A DNA stretch of 64,000 bases from Duganella sp. Root1480D1 (GCF_001427305.1 NZ_LMFZ01000047.1:288696-352695); one strand, 5' to 3'. Counted from the stretch's first letter, positions 40,922 to 50,653 are shown. Notes: a model not told the origin generated them from the sequence alone. Numbers and translations are program-made.

Positions 40922-43900
40922 TCAGTGTTTGGCCGCTTTAAAGGCCCGCAGCTCGACCGGCTGCACCACTTCCGTTGCAGATCCGTCATCCATGTCTTCA
41001 TCCTTCATCGGGCCGCTGCCGGAGTATTTGTCCAGGAACAGGTAAATCACCGGCGTGATGTACAGCGTGATGACCTGCGAGAAGATCAGGCCGCCGATCA
41101 CGGCCAGGCCCAGCGGCTGGCGCAGTTCGGCGCCGGCGCCCAGGCCAAGCGCGATCGGCAAGGCGCCCATCAGGGCGGCCAGCGTGGTCATCATGATCGG
41201 GCGGAAACGCAGGATGCAGGCCTCGCGGATCGCATCGATCGGCGCCTTGCCCTCTTCCCGCTGCGCCACCAGGGCGAAGTCGATCATCATGATGGCGTTC
41301 TTCTTCACGATACCGATCAGCATCAGGATGCCGATGATGGCGATCATGGTCAGGTCCATCTTGAAGATCCACAGCGTCAGCAAGGCGCCCACGGCAGCGG
41401 ACGGCAGGCCGGCCAGGATGGTCAGCGGGTGGATATAACTTTCGTACAGCACACCCAGCAGCACATAGATCACGCCCAGCGCCGCCACGATCAGGATCAG
41501 CTGGCTGCCCTGCGAATCCTTGAACACCGCCGCATCGCCGCCATAGCTGGTGATGATCGAGGCCGGCAAGCCCATCTGCATGCCCATTTTTTCAATCTTG
41601 GCGGTGGCATTGCCCAGCGGGACATCCGGTGCCAGGTTGAAGGAAATCGTGATCGCCTGCAGCTGGCCCTGGTGGTTGACCGAGGTCGGCCCCACGGTGC
41701 GCTCCACGGTGGCAAAACTCGATAGCTGCACCAGTTGGCCGCTGCTGTTGCGCACCGACAGCTTGGTCAGCGAGTCGTCGAACTGGCGGTCTTCGGTCGC
41801 CGCTTCCAGGATCACGAAGTAGCTTGCGGCCGAGGAGTAGATGGTCGACACCTGGCGCTCACCGAACGCCAGGTACAGCGCGGTGCGCACGTCGGCCAGC
41901 TTGACGCCCAGCATGTTGGCCTTGTCGCGGTCGATCTTCAGTTGCGCCTGCAGACCCTTGTTTTGCGAATCGCTGGTCACGTCGCGGAAATCGGTGTCGC
42001 CTCGCATCTGGTCCAGGAACTTGGCGGCCCAGTCATTCAGCGCATCCGGGCTGACCGACTGCAGCGTGTACTGGTAGCGGCTCTTCGATGGCCGGCCGCC
42101 GAGCTGCAGGTTCTGCACCGGGCTCAGGTAGACCTGGATGCCGGCTATCTTCTTCGTTGCCTTGCGCAGGCCGTCCAGCACTTCAGTCATTTTCTGGCGT
42201 TCCCCGCGCGGCTTCAGCACGATGAACATGCGGCCAGTATTGCCGCCACTGGTAAAGGACGTCACATCCTTGATGTTCGGGTCGGCCTGGATCGCCGCTG
42301 CCACCTTCTCCTGCAGCTCCAGCATGGCGGAGGTCGAGATATCTTCCGAAGCTTCCGTATTGACGCGAATTTGGCCCAGGTCTTCCTCGGGGAAGAAGCC
42401 TTTCGGGATTGCGATGTACAGCCAGGCCGTCAGCGCGAAGGTACCGACGGCAATGCCGAGCACCACGAAGCGATGGTGCAGGGCCAGGTCCAGCGTGCGC
42501 GCATAGCCATCGCGTGTGGCGTGGAAGGCGCGCTCGAAGTGGCGGCCGATGAAAGTATGGTCGCCCGAGGTCTCATGCGAATCGGCCGGCATGAAGCGCG
42601 AAGCCAGCATCGGCACCAGCGTCAGCGACACGATCGCCGATACCAGCACGGACAGGCCCACCACCACCGCGAATTCGTGGAACATCAGACCCATTACGCC
42701 CGGCATGAAGAAGATCGGGATGAACACGGCCACCAGCGAAACCGAAATCGAGATGATGGTGAAGCCCATCTCTTTCGAGCCGATGAGGGCTGCCTGCAAG
42801 GGCTTCTTGCCCAGCTCGATGTGCCGCACGATGTTTTCCAGCACTACGATCGCATCGTCGACCACCAGGCCGACCGCCAGCGTGATACCGAGCAGGGACA
42901 CGTTGTCCAGGCTGTAGCCCAGCGCATACAGCAGCGACAGCGCGCCGAGCAGCGAGATCGGCATCGTGATCGCAGGAATGAAGGTGGCGGCCAGGCGGCG
43001 CAGGAACAGGAAGATCACCAGCACCACCAGCACCACGGTCAGCGCCAGCGTCAGGTTGACGTCGTGGATTGCTTCGCGGATCGACACCGAGCGGTCGTTG
43101 ACCAGGTTGATCGACACCGATTCCGGCAGCTGGGCACGGAAGCGCGGCAGCAGCTTGCGTACTGCGTCGACCACCTGCACAGTGTTGGCATCCGGCTGGC
43201 GTTGCACCAGCAGCACGATGGCGCGCTCGCCGTTATAGCTGCCGGCCGCCTTGATCGACTGGTAGCTGTCCTCCACCGTCGCCACTTCCTTCAGGCGCAC
43301 CGGCTGGCCATTGCGGGTGGCGATGATCAGCTCGGAGAAATCTGCCGCGCGCATCAGCTGGGCGTTGCCCTGGATGGTCAGGGTCTGGCTCGGCCCGTCG
43401 ATGGTACCAAGCGGGGTGTTGGCGTTGGCGGCCTTGATGGCAGCCTGCAGCTCGTCCAGCGTCAGGTTGCGCGAGTTCATCAGGTCCGGCTTGGCGCGCA
43501 CGCGCACGGCGAAACGCTTCTGGCCATTGACCGACACCTGGGCTACGCCCGGCAGGGTGGACAGGTTGGGCGCCACCAGGTTTTCCGCGTAATCGTTCAG
43601 CTCGGACAGGCTCAGCGATGGCGAGGTCATGGTGGCAAACAGCACCGGCGCGTCGGCCGGGTTGACCTTGCGGTAGGACGGCAAGTCCGTCATTTCCTGC
43701 GGCAGCGAACGCTGGGCGCGCAACAGCGCGGCCTGCACGTCAACCGCGGCTTCATTGACGTTGATCGATGGATCGAATTCCAGCGTCAGCGAGGTATTGC
43801 CGAGCGTGCTGGTGGAAGTGATCATCGACAGGCCGCCGATGGTCGAGAATTGCTTTTCCAGCGGCAGCGCAACCGACGACGCCATCGTTTCCGGCGAGGC

Positions 43901-44059
43901 GCCCGGCAAATCGGCGCTGACATTGATGACCGGGGTGTTATAGCTCGGCAGTGCAGCGACGGGGATGTGCGAATATGCCAGCACACCCGCCAGGATCAGG
44001 CTCAGCGAGAGCAGCACCACCATGACGGGGCGCCGGATACTCAGCTCGGAAAGGTTCAT
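40922..44059 (-). CDS. RND efflux pump, inner-membrane permease (MdtB/MdtC-like)
   Basis: A 1045-residue AcrB/MdtBC-type antiporter with 12 helices and two large periplasmic loops. The first helix region MNLSELSIRRPVMVVLLSLSLIL is typical, proton-relay aspartates lie in GLVVDDAIVVLENI, and FFPEEDLGQ begins the second half. No outer-membrane channel gene follows, so TolC would be encoded elsewhere. It overlaps the adaptor gene by four bases and is last in an operon headed by a two-component system, like mdtABC-baeSR. Confidence 0.93.
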   Translation of the reverse strand: MNLSELSIRRPVMVVLLSLSLILAGVLAYSHIPVAALPSYNTPVINVSADLPGASPETMASSVALPLEKQFSTIGGLSMITSTSTLGNTSLTLEFDPSINVNEAAVDVQAALLRAQRSLPQEMTDLPSYRKVNPADAPVLFATMTSPSLSLSELNDYAENLVAPNLSTLPGVAQVSVNGQKRFAVRVRAKPDLMNSRNLTLDELQAAIKAANANTPLGTIDGPSQTLTIQGNAQLMRAADFSELIIATRNGQPVRLKEVATVEDSYQSIKAAGSYNGERAIVLLVQRQPDANTVQVVDAVRKLLPRFRAQLPESVSINLVNDRSVSIREAIHDVNLTLALTVVLVVLVIFLFLRRLAATFIPAITMPISLLGALSLLYALGYSLDNVSLLGITLAVGLVVDDAIVVLENIVRHIELGKKPLQAALIGSKEMGFTIISISVSLVAVFIPIFFMPGVMGLMFHEFAVVVGLSVLVSAIVSLTLVPMLASRFMPADSHETSGDHTFIGRHFERAFHATRDGYARTLDLALHHRFVVLGIAVGTFALTAWLYIAIPKGFFPEEDLGQIRVNTEASEDISTSAMLELQEKVAAAIQADPNIKDVTSFTSGGNTGRMFIVLKPRGERQKMTEVLDGLRKATKKIAGIQVYLSPVQNLQLGGRPSKSRYQYTLQSVSPDALNDWAAKFLDQMRGDTDFRDVTSDSQNKGLQAQLKIDRDKANMLGVKLADVRTALYLAFGERQVSTIYSSAASYFVILEAATEDRQFDDSLTKLSVRNSSGQLVQLSSFATVERTVGPTSVNHQGQLQAITISFNLAPDVPLGNATAKIEKMGMQMGLPASIITSYGGDAAVFKDSQGSQLILIVAALGVIYVLLGVLYESYIHPLTILAGLPSAAVGALLTLWIFKMDLTMIAIIGILMLIGIVKKNAIMMIDFALVAQREEGKAPIDAIREACILRFRPIMMTTLAALMGALPIALGLGAGAELRQPLGLAVIGGLIFSQVITLYITPVIYLFLDKYSGSGPMKDEDMDDGSATEVVQPVELRAFKAAKH

Positions 44060-45243
44060 TCGGACTTGCCTTTCTTGTTGCCCTTGCCATTCTGCGCAAC
44101 GGCGGGTTCGGCAATGCGGACTTTGCCGCCCGGACGCAGGTTCTGCTTGCCTTCCACAATGATCTGCTCATCGCCGTTCAGGCCGGTGACTGCGGCCAAT
44201 GCGCCGAAGCCGTGGACGCGTTGGACGTTGACGACCTTGGCGGTCTGGTCAGGCGCAACAGCGTACACAAAAGTACCTTTGGTATTGGTAATAATAGCGT
44301 TCTGAGGAACAACCAGGGCGTCTTTCAGCGTGGCGACCGTCAGCCTGGTGTTGACGTACTGGCCCGGCCACAGGCGCGTATCGGCATTGTCGAACACGGC
44401 CTTGACGCGGATCACGCCGGCCACCGGGTCGACCGTATTGTCGACAAAGCTGAGCTGGCCGTTGATCGGCTTAGCGGAATTGTTCTGGAACGCTTGCACC
44501 GCCACCTTGCCGGCGCGCTGCGCATCGAGCAGCGCCGCCAGGCTCGATTCCGGCACGGTGAAGGCGACGTTGATCGGGTTGAGCTGGGTCACCGTGGTCA
44601 GCGACGTGCTGAGCTGCACCAGGCTGCCCGGGTAGACGTTGATGGCGCCGACGCGGCCGCTCAGCGGCGAACGGATCTGCGTAAAGCTCTGGTCGACCTT
44701 GCTGGCCCGGGCCACGGCGACATCGGCTTCCAGCGCGGCGCGACTCGAGTCCACCTGGCTCTTCAGGGTGTCGACTGCACTTTGGGCCAGGAAGTTCTGC
44801 GTGCGCAGTTCTTGCGCGCGCTTGTACTGCCGTTCCAGGTCGGCCAGGGTGGCACGGTCTTTCGCCACTTGCGCGTCGGCCTTTTCCACATTGGCTGCTT
44901 CGGTGCGCGCGTCGAGCGAGAACATCAGCTCGCCCTGCTTCACGAACTGGCCTTCCTTCACATGCACTTTGACAATGGTGCTGGTGGTTTGCGGATGCAG
45001 GTCGACCGTCGAAATCGGGCTGACGGTGCCGTTGGCCGACAGCGCCACCGGCACGTCCTGGCGCAGCGGGGCCACCACGTTGACCGTGGTCGGCCCTTGC
45101 TCACCCTTGCCCTTGCCGCCACCGCCGCCATTGCCTTGCGCTTGCCCAGCGCCCTGCTCTGCCGGGCCTTTGCCCGCAAACCAGGCGCCGCCGCCGATTG
45201 CCACGGCAAGGCCCACCACTACTGCCAAAGTTTTCTTCTTCAT
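44056..45243 (-). CDS. RND efflux periplasmic adaptor subunit (MdtA-like)
   Basis: A 395-residue membrane fusion protein. It has an N-terminal anchor, a glycine/lysine-rich spacer, a lipoyl half-motif (VDLHPQTTSTIVKVHVKEGQFV), an alpha-hairpin (VEKADAQVAKDRATLADLERQ), the second lipoyl half and a beta-barrel (PSTLTVTQLNPINVAF region). It joins the inner-membrane pump to an outer-membrane channel. Eleven bases after the histidine kinase, four-base overlap with the pump. Confidence 0.93.
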   Translation of the reverse strand: MKKKTLAVVVGLAVAIGGGAWFAGKGPAEQGAGQAQGNGGGGGKGKGEQGPTTVNVVAPLRQDVPVALSANGTVSPISTVDLHPQTTSTIVKVHVKEGQFVKQGELMFSLDARTEAANVEKADAQVAKDRATLADLERQYKRAQELRTQNFLAQSAVDTLKSQVDSSRAALEADVAVARASKVDQSFTQIRSPLSGRVGAINVYPGSLVQLSTSLTTVTQLNPINVAFTVPESSLAALLDAQRAGKVAVQAFQNNSAKPINGQLSFVDNTVDPVAGVIRVKAVFDNADTRLWPGQYVNTRLTVATLKDALVVPQNAIITNTKGTFVYAVAPDQTAKVVNVQRVHGFGALAAVTGLNGDEQIIVEGKQNLRPGGKVRIAEPAVAQNGKGNKKGKSE

Positions 45244-45254
45244 GAGAGGTCCAG

Positions 45255-46625
45255 CTACTTTCCTGCATAAAATTCGGGGAACACCAGGGTGGCTTCCAGG
45301 CCGCCGCTCGCGTGGTTGGCCAGGCTCAGGCTGGCACCATGCTGTTCAGCGATATTGCGCGCAATCGTCAGGCCGAGGCCGGTGCCGCCCGAAGAACGGT
45401 TACGCGAAGTTTCAAGGCGGTAGAACGGTTCGAACACCTGCGCCAGTTGGCCGGCCGGGATGCCGGGGCCTTCGTCGCGGATGCGCACGCGCGAAGCGCC
45501 GGCCTCGCGCTCGACTGTCACGTGGGCACGCTGGCCGTATTTGACGGCGTTATCGATCAGGTTCACCAGGCAGCGGCGGATGTCGAGCGGGCGGCCCATC
45601 AAGTCCATGGCGGCGCGGCCCTTCAATTCCACTTCCTGGCCGGCGTCGGCGGCATCGGCGCATACACTGTCGAGCAAGGCGTCGAGGTCGACACGCTGCA
45701 TCACTTCGGTGGTATCCATGCTGCGCGCCAGGTCCAGGCCTTCCTTGACCATTTGCTGCATGGCCGACAAGTCTTCCAGCAGCTTGCCCTGCAGCTCAGG
45801 GTCCTGCACTTTTTCCAGGCGCAGGCGCATGCGGGTCAGCGGGGTCTGCAGGTCATGCGTGATGGCGGCCAGCATTTCGGTGCGCTGCGCGATATGCTGG
45901 CGAATGCGTGCCTGCATGGCATTGAAAGCGGCCGAGGCGGTACGGATCTCGGTTGCGCCGCTCAGGTCGATCGGCGCGTGGTTGATGTCGTTCCCCAGGT
46001 TCTTGGCAGCATCGGCCAGTTTATTCAGCGGGCCCATCGTCATGCGGGCCACCAGGTAGGCCAGCACGGCAATACTGAGCAGGAAGGGGACAAAAGCAGC
46101 ATATTCATTTTTGCCGGTCGGCGCCGGTTGGCGCGGCGGCAGGATGGACAATTTCAGGTGCTGGCCGTCGGGCATGGTGACCGCCAGCGATTCGCAAGTG
46201 CCGCGCCAGGTGCCGGTGCCGGCGCCGAACACGGAAAAAGCCGTGTAGGCAGGCGTTGGGCGTTCGCAGGCGTCCGGGCGGTCAAGCAGCGATTGCAAGG
46301 TGTATTCCTTGCCGAGGCGGTTGGCCAGGGTGGCGCCGAATTCGCTCATCTCCGGGTTGATGCCGCTCAGGTCGTTCAAAACCTCAAGCTTGATGGCGCC
46401 CATGCTGGCCACGCGCAGGTACTGGTTGCGCGATTCCGGCAGCACCACCACGGCAGTCGAAATGATTTGTTCGGCACGCTCCAGGGCGAAATAGTCGCGA
46501 TAGCGCTGCAGCGTGCGCTGGCGTTCATTGACCGCCAGGTATTGGGTCAGCGCGGCAGAGGCAATGATGCCCAGCATCAGGACCAGGAACACGCGGCCCG
46601 TCATGCCCCTGAAAAACGCTTTCAT
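45255..46625 (-). CDS. EnvZ-like sensor histidine kinase
   Basis: A 456-residue membrane kinase. TM1 lies at about 11-31, a periplasmic sensor domain follows (about 33-175, with two cysteines), TM2 at about 178-195 and HAMP at about 196-248. HisKA has phospho-acceptor His257 in AAITHDLQTPL, and HATPase has NLIDNAVKYG, DEGPGIP and GGTGLGLTIA. The Gln after HDL is unusual against the common HDLRTPL. Its ATG overlaps the response-regulator stop. Confidence 0.93.
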   Translation of the reverse strand: MKAFFRGMTGRVFLVLMLGIIASAALTQYLAVNERQRTLQRYRDYFALERAEQIISTAVVVLPESRNQYLRVASMGAIKLEVLNDLSGINPEMSEFGATLANRLGKEYTLQSLLDRPDACERPTPAYTAFSVFGAGTGTWRGTCESLAVTMPDGQHLKLSILPPRQPAPTGKNEYAAFVPFLLSIAVLAYLVARMTMGPLNKLADAAKNLGNDINHAPIDLSGATEIRTASAAFNAMQARIRQHIAQRTEMLAAITHDLQTPLTRMRLRLEKVQDPELQGKLLEDLSAMQQMVKEGLDLARSMDTTEVMQRVDLDALLDSVCADAADAGQEVELKGRAAMDLMGRPLDIRRCLVNLIDNAVKYGQRAHVTVEREAGASRVRIRDEGPGIPAGQLAQVFEPFYRLETSRNRSSGGTGLGLTIARNIAEQHGASLSLANHASGGLEATLVFPEFYAGK

Positions 46626-47347
46626 CAGTCAGGCTCCACCGCCACCGTACCCGCCAGCACGTAGCCGCCGTTGCGGACTGTCTTGATGATCTGCGGCAGG
46701 CGGGCATCTTCGCCCAGCTTCTGGCGCAGGCGGCTGATCTGGATGTCGATCGAGCGGTCGAACGGGTCGGCATCGCGGCCCTGGGTCAGGTTCAGCAGCT
46801 GGTCGCGGTTCAGGACGCGGTTCGGGTGCTCGAGGAAGACCTTGAGCAGGCGGAACTCAGCGCCAGACAGCATGATGACCGTGCCTTGTGGGTTGACCAG
46901 GTGGCGCGCCGTCAGGTCCAGCACCCAGTTCGAGAAGCGGATGCGGCTGGCCTTTTCGACGCCGCTGGCGGCGGTGCTGGTGCTCCGGCGCAGCACGCTG
47001 CGGATGCGGGCCAGCAGCTCGCGCGGCTCGAATGGTTTGGGCAGGTAGTCGTCGGCGCCCATTTCCAGCCCCAGGATGCGGTCCAGCGGTTCGCTGCGGG
47101 CGGTCAGCATGATCACCGGCAGGGTCGAATGGGCGCGCAGCTTGCGGCACAGCGTCAGGCCGTCCTCGCCGGGCAGGTTCAGGTCCAGCACGATCAGGTC
47201 GGGCTTGGTGTTGTCGAGCTGCTTCCACATGGCGGCGCCGTCGCTGGCGCCATGGGTACGGTAACCGTTGGTTTCCAGATAATCCTGCAACAGGGTGCGG
47301 ATATCGCGGTCGTCGTCGACGATAAGGATGGTGGCGGCATTTTCCAT
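46625..47347 (-). CDS. OmpR-family response regulator
   Basis: A 240-residue regulator. The receiver domain has the acidic pocket VDDD and phospho-acceptor Asp55 in IVLDLNLPGEDG, with GADDYLPKPFEPRELLARI as in OmpR. The C-terminal winged helix (GAEFRLLKVFLEHPNRVLNRDQLL, DRSIDIQISRLRQKL, VRNGGYVLAG) binds DNA. First gene of regulator-kinase-adaptor-pump; a GTTACA direct repeat in its upstream region is a likely self-binding site. Confidence 0.95.
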   Translation of the reverse strand: MENAATILIVDDDRDIRTLLQDYLETNGYRTHGASDGAAMWKQLDNTKPDLIVLDLNLPGEDGLTLCRKLRAHSTLPVIMLTARSEPLDRILGLEMGADDYLPKPFEPRELLARIRSVLRRSTSTAASGVEKASRIRFSNWVLDLTARHLVNPQGTVIMLSGAEFRLLKVFLEHPNRVLNRDQLLNLTQGRDADPFDRSIDIQISRLRQKLGEDARLPQIIKTVRNGGYVLAGTVAVEPD

Positions 47348-47417
47348 GCCTACAATTATCCCTTGATACGACTAGGCAGGGGAATCAGTTTGTATCGCCA
47401 AGTGTATACCGGGCCGG

Positions 47418-47435
47418 GTTACACATTGCGTTACA
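47418..47435. promoter_or_regulatory. Candidate OmpR-type binding site
   Basis: Direct repeat GTTACA-CATTGC-GTTACA: two identical half-sites 12 bases apart, close to one helical turn. It lies in the 237-base divergent region between the response regulator and the Spy-like gene. OmpR-family proteins bind such tandem half-sites as dimers. No convincing -35/-10 pair was identified beside it. Confidence 0.5.
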
Positions 47436-47584
47436 AACTCGTTTTGCCCGGGACTCAGCGGTCAAGCAACATCTGGATACAAAGTGTTTGCTCCGGGACA
47501 CTTGGCGGAAACAGGAAAACGGGAAGATGCTTTCCATGTGCAGTGCGAGTGCACATTTTCATAAATTTATTTCTGAAGGGATTA

Positions 47585-48061
47585 ATGATGAAAACCTTGC
47601 ATAAAGCATTCGTCATCGGCGCAGCAGTGATTGGTTTTGGCGCGGCGGCTTTGCCGGCCATGGCAGAAGAAGCTCCACAGCATCAATATGCGGCAACCAA
47701 ATTCGACCCGGTCAAAATGCAGGAGCGCATGGACGCGCATGCCAAGCGCATGCACGATACGCTGAAAATTACGCCAGCCCAGGAAGGCGCATGGCAGGCC
47801 TATTTGTCGGCGCTGAAATCGAATATGCCGCAGCACGGCCAGTTCGACCGCGCTTCGTTCAAGAATATGCCGGCGCCGGAGCGCATGGAAAAGCGGATTG
47901 AAATGCAGAAGACCCATCTGGCCCGCATGGAAAGCAACCTGGCGGCGACAAAAACTTTCTACGCCACGCTGACGCCTGAACAGCAAAAGGTGTTTGACGA
48001 AAAGGCCGGCCATTTCGGCCATCGCCAGCATTCGCGCATGATGCGCCATCACGGCGAATAA
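47585..48061 (+). CDS. Spy/CpxP-like periplasmic chaperone
   Basis: A 158-residue exported protein with a signal peptide (cut after AMA) and a helical body with two LTxxQ-type motifs (LKITPAQEGAW; LTPEQQKVF). Many methionines, histidines and basic residues are present, ending HRQHSRMMRHHGE. It resembles Spy, an ATP-independent chaperone induced by envelope stress. AAGGG precedes the double ATG. Divergent from an OmpR-like system and efflux pump, recalling the BaeSR/Cpx control of spy in E. coli. Confidence 0.85.
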   Translation: MMKTLHKAFVIGAAVIGFGAAALPAMAEEAPQHQYAATKFDPVKMQERMDAHAKRMHDTLKITPAQEGAWQAYLSALKSNMPQHGQFDRASFKNMPAPERMEKRIEMQKTHLARMESNLAATKTFYATLTPEQQKVFDEKAGHFGHRQHSRMMRHHGE

Positions 48062-48065
48062 GAAA

Positions 48066-48088
48066 GGGCGCCGCGGCGCCCTTTTTTT
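48066..48088 (+). terminator. Intrinsic terminator of the Spy-like gene
   Basis: A perfect palindrome GGGCGCCGCGGCGCCC (48066-48081) is followed by seven Ts (48082-48088). It starts four bases after the stop codon. The dsbD stop, on the other strand, overlaps the T run. Confidence 0.95.
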
Positions 48089-49952
48089 ATGGATTCAGCT
48101 TTTGCAGGGATCGCAGGAATTTCCCGGTATCCTGGAATCCAATTACCCGCGAATCGGGAATTTCCTGGCCCGCGGCATTAAACATGATAATGCCCGGCGG
48201 GCCAAATAAGGTGAAGCGCTGCAGCATGGCCTTATCGGCCTCGTTATTCTCCGTGACGTCGATCTGCAGCAGGATCGTATCGGCCAGTCTTTGTTGAATG
48301 GCCGGGTCGATAAAGGTCAGCTTTTCCATTTCCTTGCATGACACGCACCAGTCGGCATAAAAGTCCAGGATCACGGTTTTGCCGCCGGTTTGCGCCAGCA
48401 TCTGGTCCAGGTCCGCTACCGTCTTGATGCGGGTGAATTGCAGATGGCGGTCGGCGCGGCCGGCCAGCCTTTCGATCGGGTGCAAGGGATCGGCGCTACC
48501 CGTCGCCAGCCCCGCAACCTGGATCAGGCCGAAGGCTGCAAAGAAGGCTGCAATGACTTTCGGCAGCCATTTGCCGCGTTCATGGGTCAGCAGGAAGAAT
48601 GCATAGCCCACGCCCAGGATTGCCCAGCCAATCATTTGCACCTTGCCTGGCAATACCGGCGCTACCAGCCACAATGCCATCGCCAGCATCAGCACGCCAA
48701 AGAAGCGTTTCACGGCCTGCATCCAGATGCCGGCACGCGGCACCAGGGCGCCGGCCGAAATGCCGACCAGCAGCAGCGGAATGCTCATGCCCAGCGCCAT
48801 CGAGAACAGTGCGCTGCCGCCAACCAGAACATCGCGGGTCTGGCTGATGTACACCAGCGCGCCAGCCAACGGAGCGGCGACGCAAGGACCGACAATCAGG
48901 GCCGAGATGGCGCCCATGGCAAACACGCCTGCCAGCTTGCCGCCGGACTGGCGGTTCGATGCCCCCGCCAAGCGCGATTGCATCGATGCCGGGACTTGCA
49001 AGTCATACACGCCAAACATGGAGAGCGCCATGACTGCCATGCCTAAGCCGAAGAAGCCCAGCACCCACGGGTTTTGCAGCGCTGCCGACAGGCCCTGGCC
49101 GATCAGGCCGGCCGCAACGCCAAGCGCGGTGTACACGATCGCCATGCCGAGCGAATAACTGACCGACAGCACGAAACCGCGCGAGCGATTACCGGAGGAG
49201 CCGTCGCCAACGATGATCGACGACAGGATCGGGACCATTGGCAGCACGCACGGCGTGAAGGCCAGGCCCAGGCCAAGCAGGATAAACAGCGGCGCGATCA
49301 CCAGCAGGCTGCCGCCTTTCAGGGCCGACTCAATCTTGCCCATTTCGCTGTCGCTGGAGGCGGCTGGCGCCACTGGGGCGGTGGTGGCAACTGGCGCCAC
49401 CGGCGTATCCACGCCCGCTGCTGCCGGCGCGCCCGGCACGCTCTGCTGGACGCTGGCGGCGCCCTGCCTGGCACCGATGCCGAACACGCCGCCGCCATTT
49501 GCCGCGCTGCTGCCGCCCACCACCATCAGGCGCGCCGACGATTCCATCGGCGAATAGCACAAGCCTTTTTCCGAGCAGCCCTGACTGGTAGCCTTCAGGG
49601 TGAATGGCCCCGGCGCCTCCACCGGGATCACGATCGTCACCTGGTGGCGATAAGTCTCCACGTTCTTGGCAAAGGTTTCATCGTATTTGACCTTGCCCGG
49701 CGGGATTTGCGGTTCGCCCAACGTTGCGCCGTCGGCAACGAACTTGAAGCGTTCGCGGTACATGTAATAGCCATCGGCGATCTCGTAAGTCACTGCGATG
49801 GCCTTGCCCTCCACCACTTTGGCGGAAAACTTGAATGCGACTTGCGGATCGAGGAATTCTTCGTCGGCCCGCGCCGCGCCGGCAAACAGGAGAACAAAGA
49901 GCGAGAGCGCGGCGAGTAGCCACGCCTTGAATAAGGACGCTTGTTGGTGCAT
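48087..49952 (-). CDS. dsbD: Thiol:disulfide interchange protein DsbD
   Basis: Moves electrons from cytoplasmic thioredoxin to periplasmic DsbC/CcmG-type partners. The 621-residue protein has a signal peptide, an N-terminal Ig-like alpha domain with a cysteine pair (GCSEKGLCY), a central eight-helix domain with TPCVLPMVPI and GPCVAAPL, and a C-terminal thioredoxin-fold gamma domain (YADWCVSCKEME). The ATG at 49952 is chosen because it directly opens the signal peptide; a GTG nine codons upstream is possible. Could supply reductant for cytochrome c maturation. Confidence 0.95.
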   Translation of the reverse strand: MHQQASLFKAWLLAALSLFVLLFAGAARADEEFLDPQVAFKFSAKVVEGKAIAVTYEIADGYYMYRERFKFVADGATLGEPQIPPGKVKYDETFAKNVETYRHQVTIVIPVEAPGPFTLKATSQGCSEKGLCYSPMESSARLMVVGGSSAANGGGVFGIGARQGAASVQQSVPGAPAAAGVDTPVAPVATTAPVAPAASSDSEMGKIESALKGGSLLVIAPLFILLGLGLAFTPCVLPMVPILSSIIVGDGSSGNRSRGFVLSVSYSLGMAIVYTALGVAAGLIGQGLSAALQNPWVLGFFGLGMAVMALSMFGVYDLQVPASMQSRLAGASNRQSGGKLAGVFAMGAISALIVGPCVAAPLAGALVYISQTRDVLVGGSALFSMALGMSIPLLLVGISAGALVPRAGIWMQAVKRFFGVLMLAMALWLVAPVLPGKVQMIGWAILGVGYAFFLLTHERGKWLPKVIAAFFAAFGLIQVAGLATGSADPLHPIERLAGRADRHLQFTRIKTVADLDQMLAQTGGKTVILDFYADWCVSCKEMEKLTFIDPAIQQRLADTILLQIDVTENNEADKAMLQRFTLFGPPGIIMFNAAGQEIPDSRVIGFQDTGKFLRSLQKLNP

Positions 49953-50030
49953 GGTCTTGGGCGGTGAATCGATCGGCACGCCAATCTTACACCGGGCGGC
50001 TTAACGCCGCTTTAAGCTACTACCGGTTGG

Positions 50031-50060
50031 AAATAAAAAAAGCCGGGCAATGCCCGGCCT
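50031..50060 (-). terminator. Terminator of the alpha operon after rplQ
   Basis: On the minus strand GCCGGGC-ATT-GCCCGGC (50058-50042) is followed by TTTTTTTATTT (50041-50031). It lies about 20 bases after the rplQ stop and closes the ribosomal gene cluster. Confidence 0.95.
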
Positions 50061-50080
50061 TTCAATAAACCTGACTGAGA

Positions 50081-50476
50081 TTACTCAGCGGTTGGTGCCT
50101 CGTCAGCGGAGGTGGTTTCTGGACGGTCCAGCAGCTCGATGAAAGCCATTGGAGCGTTGTCGCCATGACGGAAACCCATTTTCAGGATACGCAGGTAGCC
50201 GCCGTTGCGGTTTGCGTAGCGTGGGCCCAGTTCAGCGAACAGCTTCAGAACCATCTCGCGATCGCGCAGACGGGAGAAAGCCAGGCGCTTGTTGGCCAGG
50301 GTGTCGGTCTTGCCCAGGGTCAGGATTGGTTCCACGACGCGACGCAGTTCCTTTGCCTTTGGCAGGGTGGTCTTGATCGCTTCGTGACGCAGCAGCGAAA
50401 CAGTCATGTTGCGCAGCATTGCCAGACGGTGGGACGAGGTACGGTTCAGTTTACGGAGGCCGTTACGGTGACGCAT
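50081..50476 (-). CDS. rplQ: 50S ribosomal protein L17
   Basis: Large-subunit protein near the exit tunnel. 131 residues; MRHRNGLRKLNRTSSHRLAM is the conserved N-terminus and a short acidic tail (SADEAPTAE) follows the core. Last gene of the cluster, 185 bases after rpoA rather than the usual few tens. Confidence 0.98.
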   Translation of the reverse strand: MRHRNGLRKLNRTSSHRLAMLRNMTVSLLRHEAIKTTLPKAKELRRVVEPILTLGKTDTLANKRLAFSRLRDREMVLKLFAELGPRYANRNGGYLRILKMGFRHGDNAPMAFIELLDRPETTSADEAPTAE

Positions 50477-50610
50477 GGTACTTCCTTTCGATGTTGTTTA
50501 AATCCGAGATCTTCGATCGCCTTGGCAAGCCGTGGCGCGGTCCGGTAATCAAGTTAAATACGCCTGCGGCAAAACGCAGCGGGCGGTACTGCTAAACTGC
50601 TAATCGGTTG

Positions 50611-50653
50611 GTGACAGGGCAGAACATCGCTACGCGATGTCCAGCACTGTCAC
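50611..50653 (-). other. Nested hairpin between rpoA and rplQ
   Basis: Outer stem GTGACAG (50611-50617)/CTGTCAC (50647-50653) encloses ACATCGC (50624-50630)/GCGATGT (50634-50640) with a three-base loop. No T run follows, so a plain terminator is unlikely. A processing, attenuation or stability element in the 185-base gap is possible. Confidence 0.6.

Noticed and set aside
41735..44305. An 856-codon plus-strand frame opposite the RND pump
   Set aside because: Antisense shadow; composition dominated by Arg, His, Gln and Ala with no recognisable fold.
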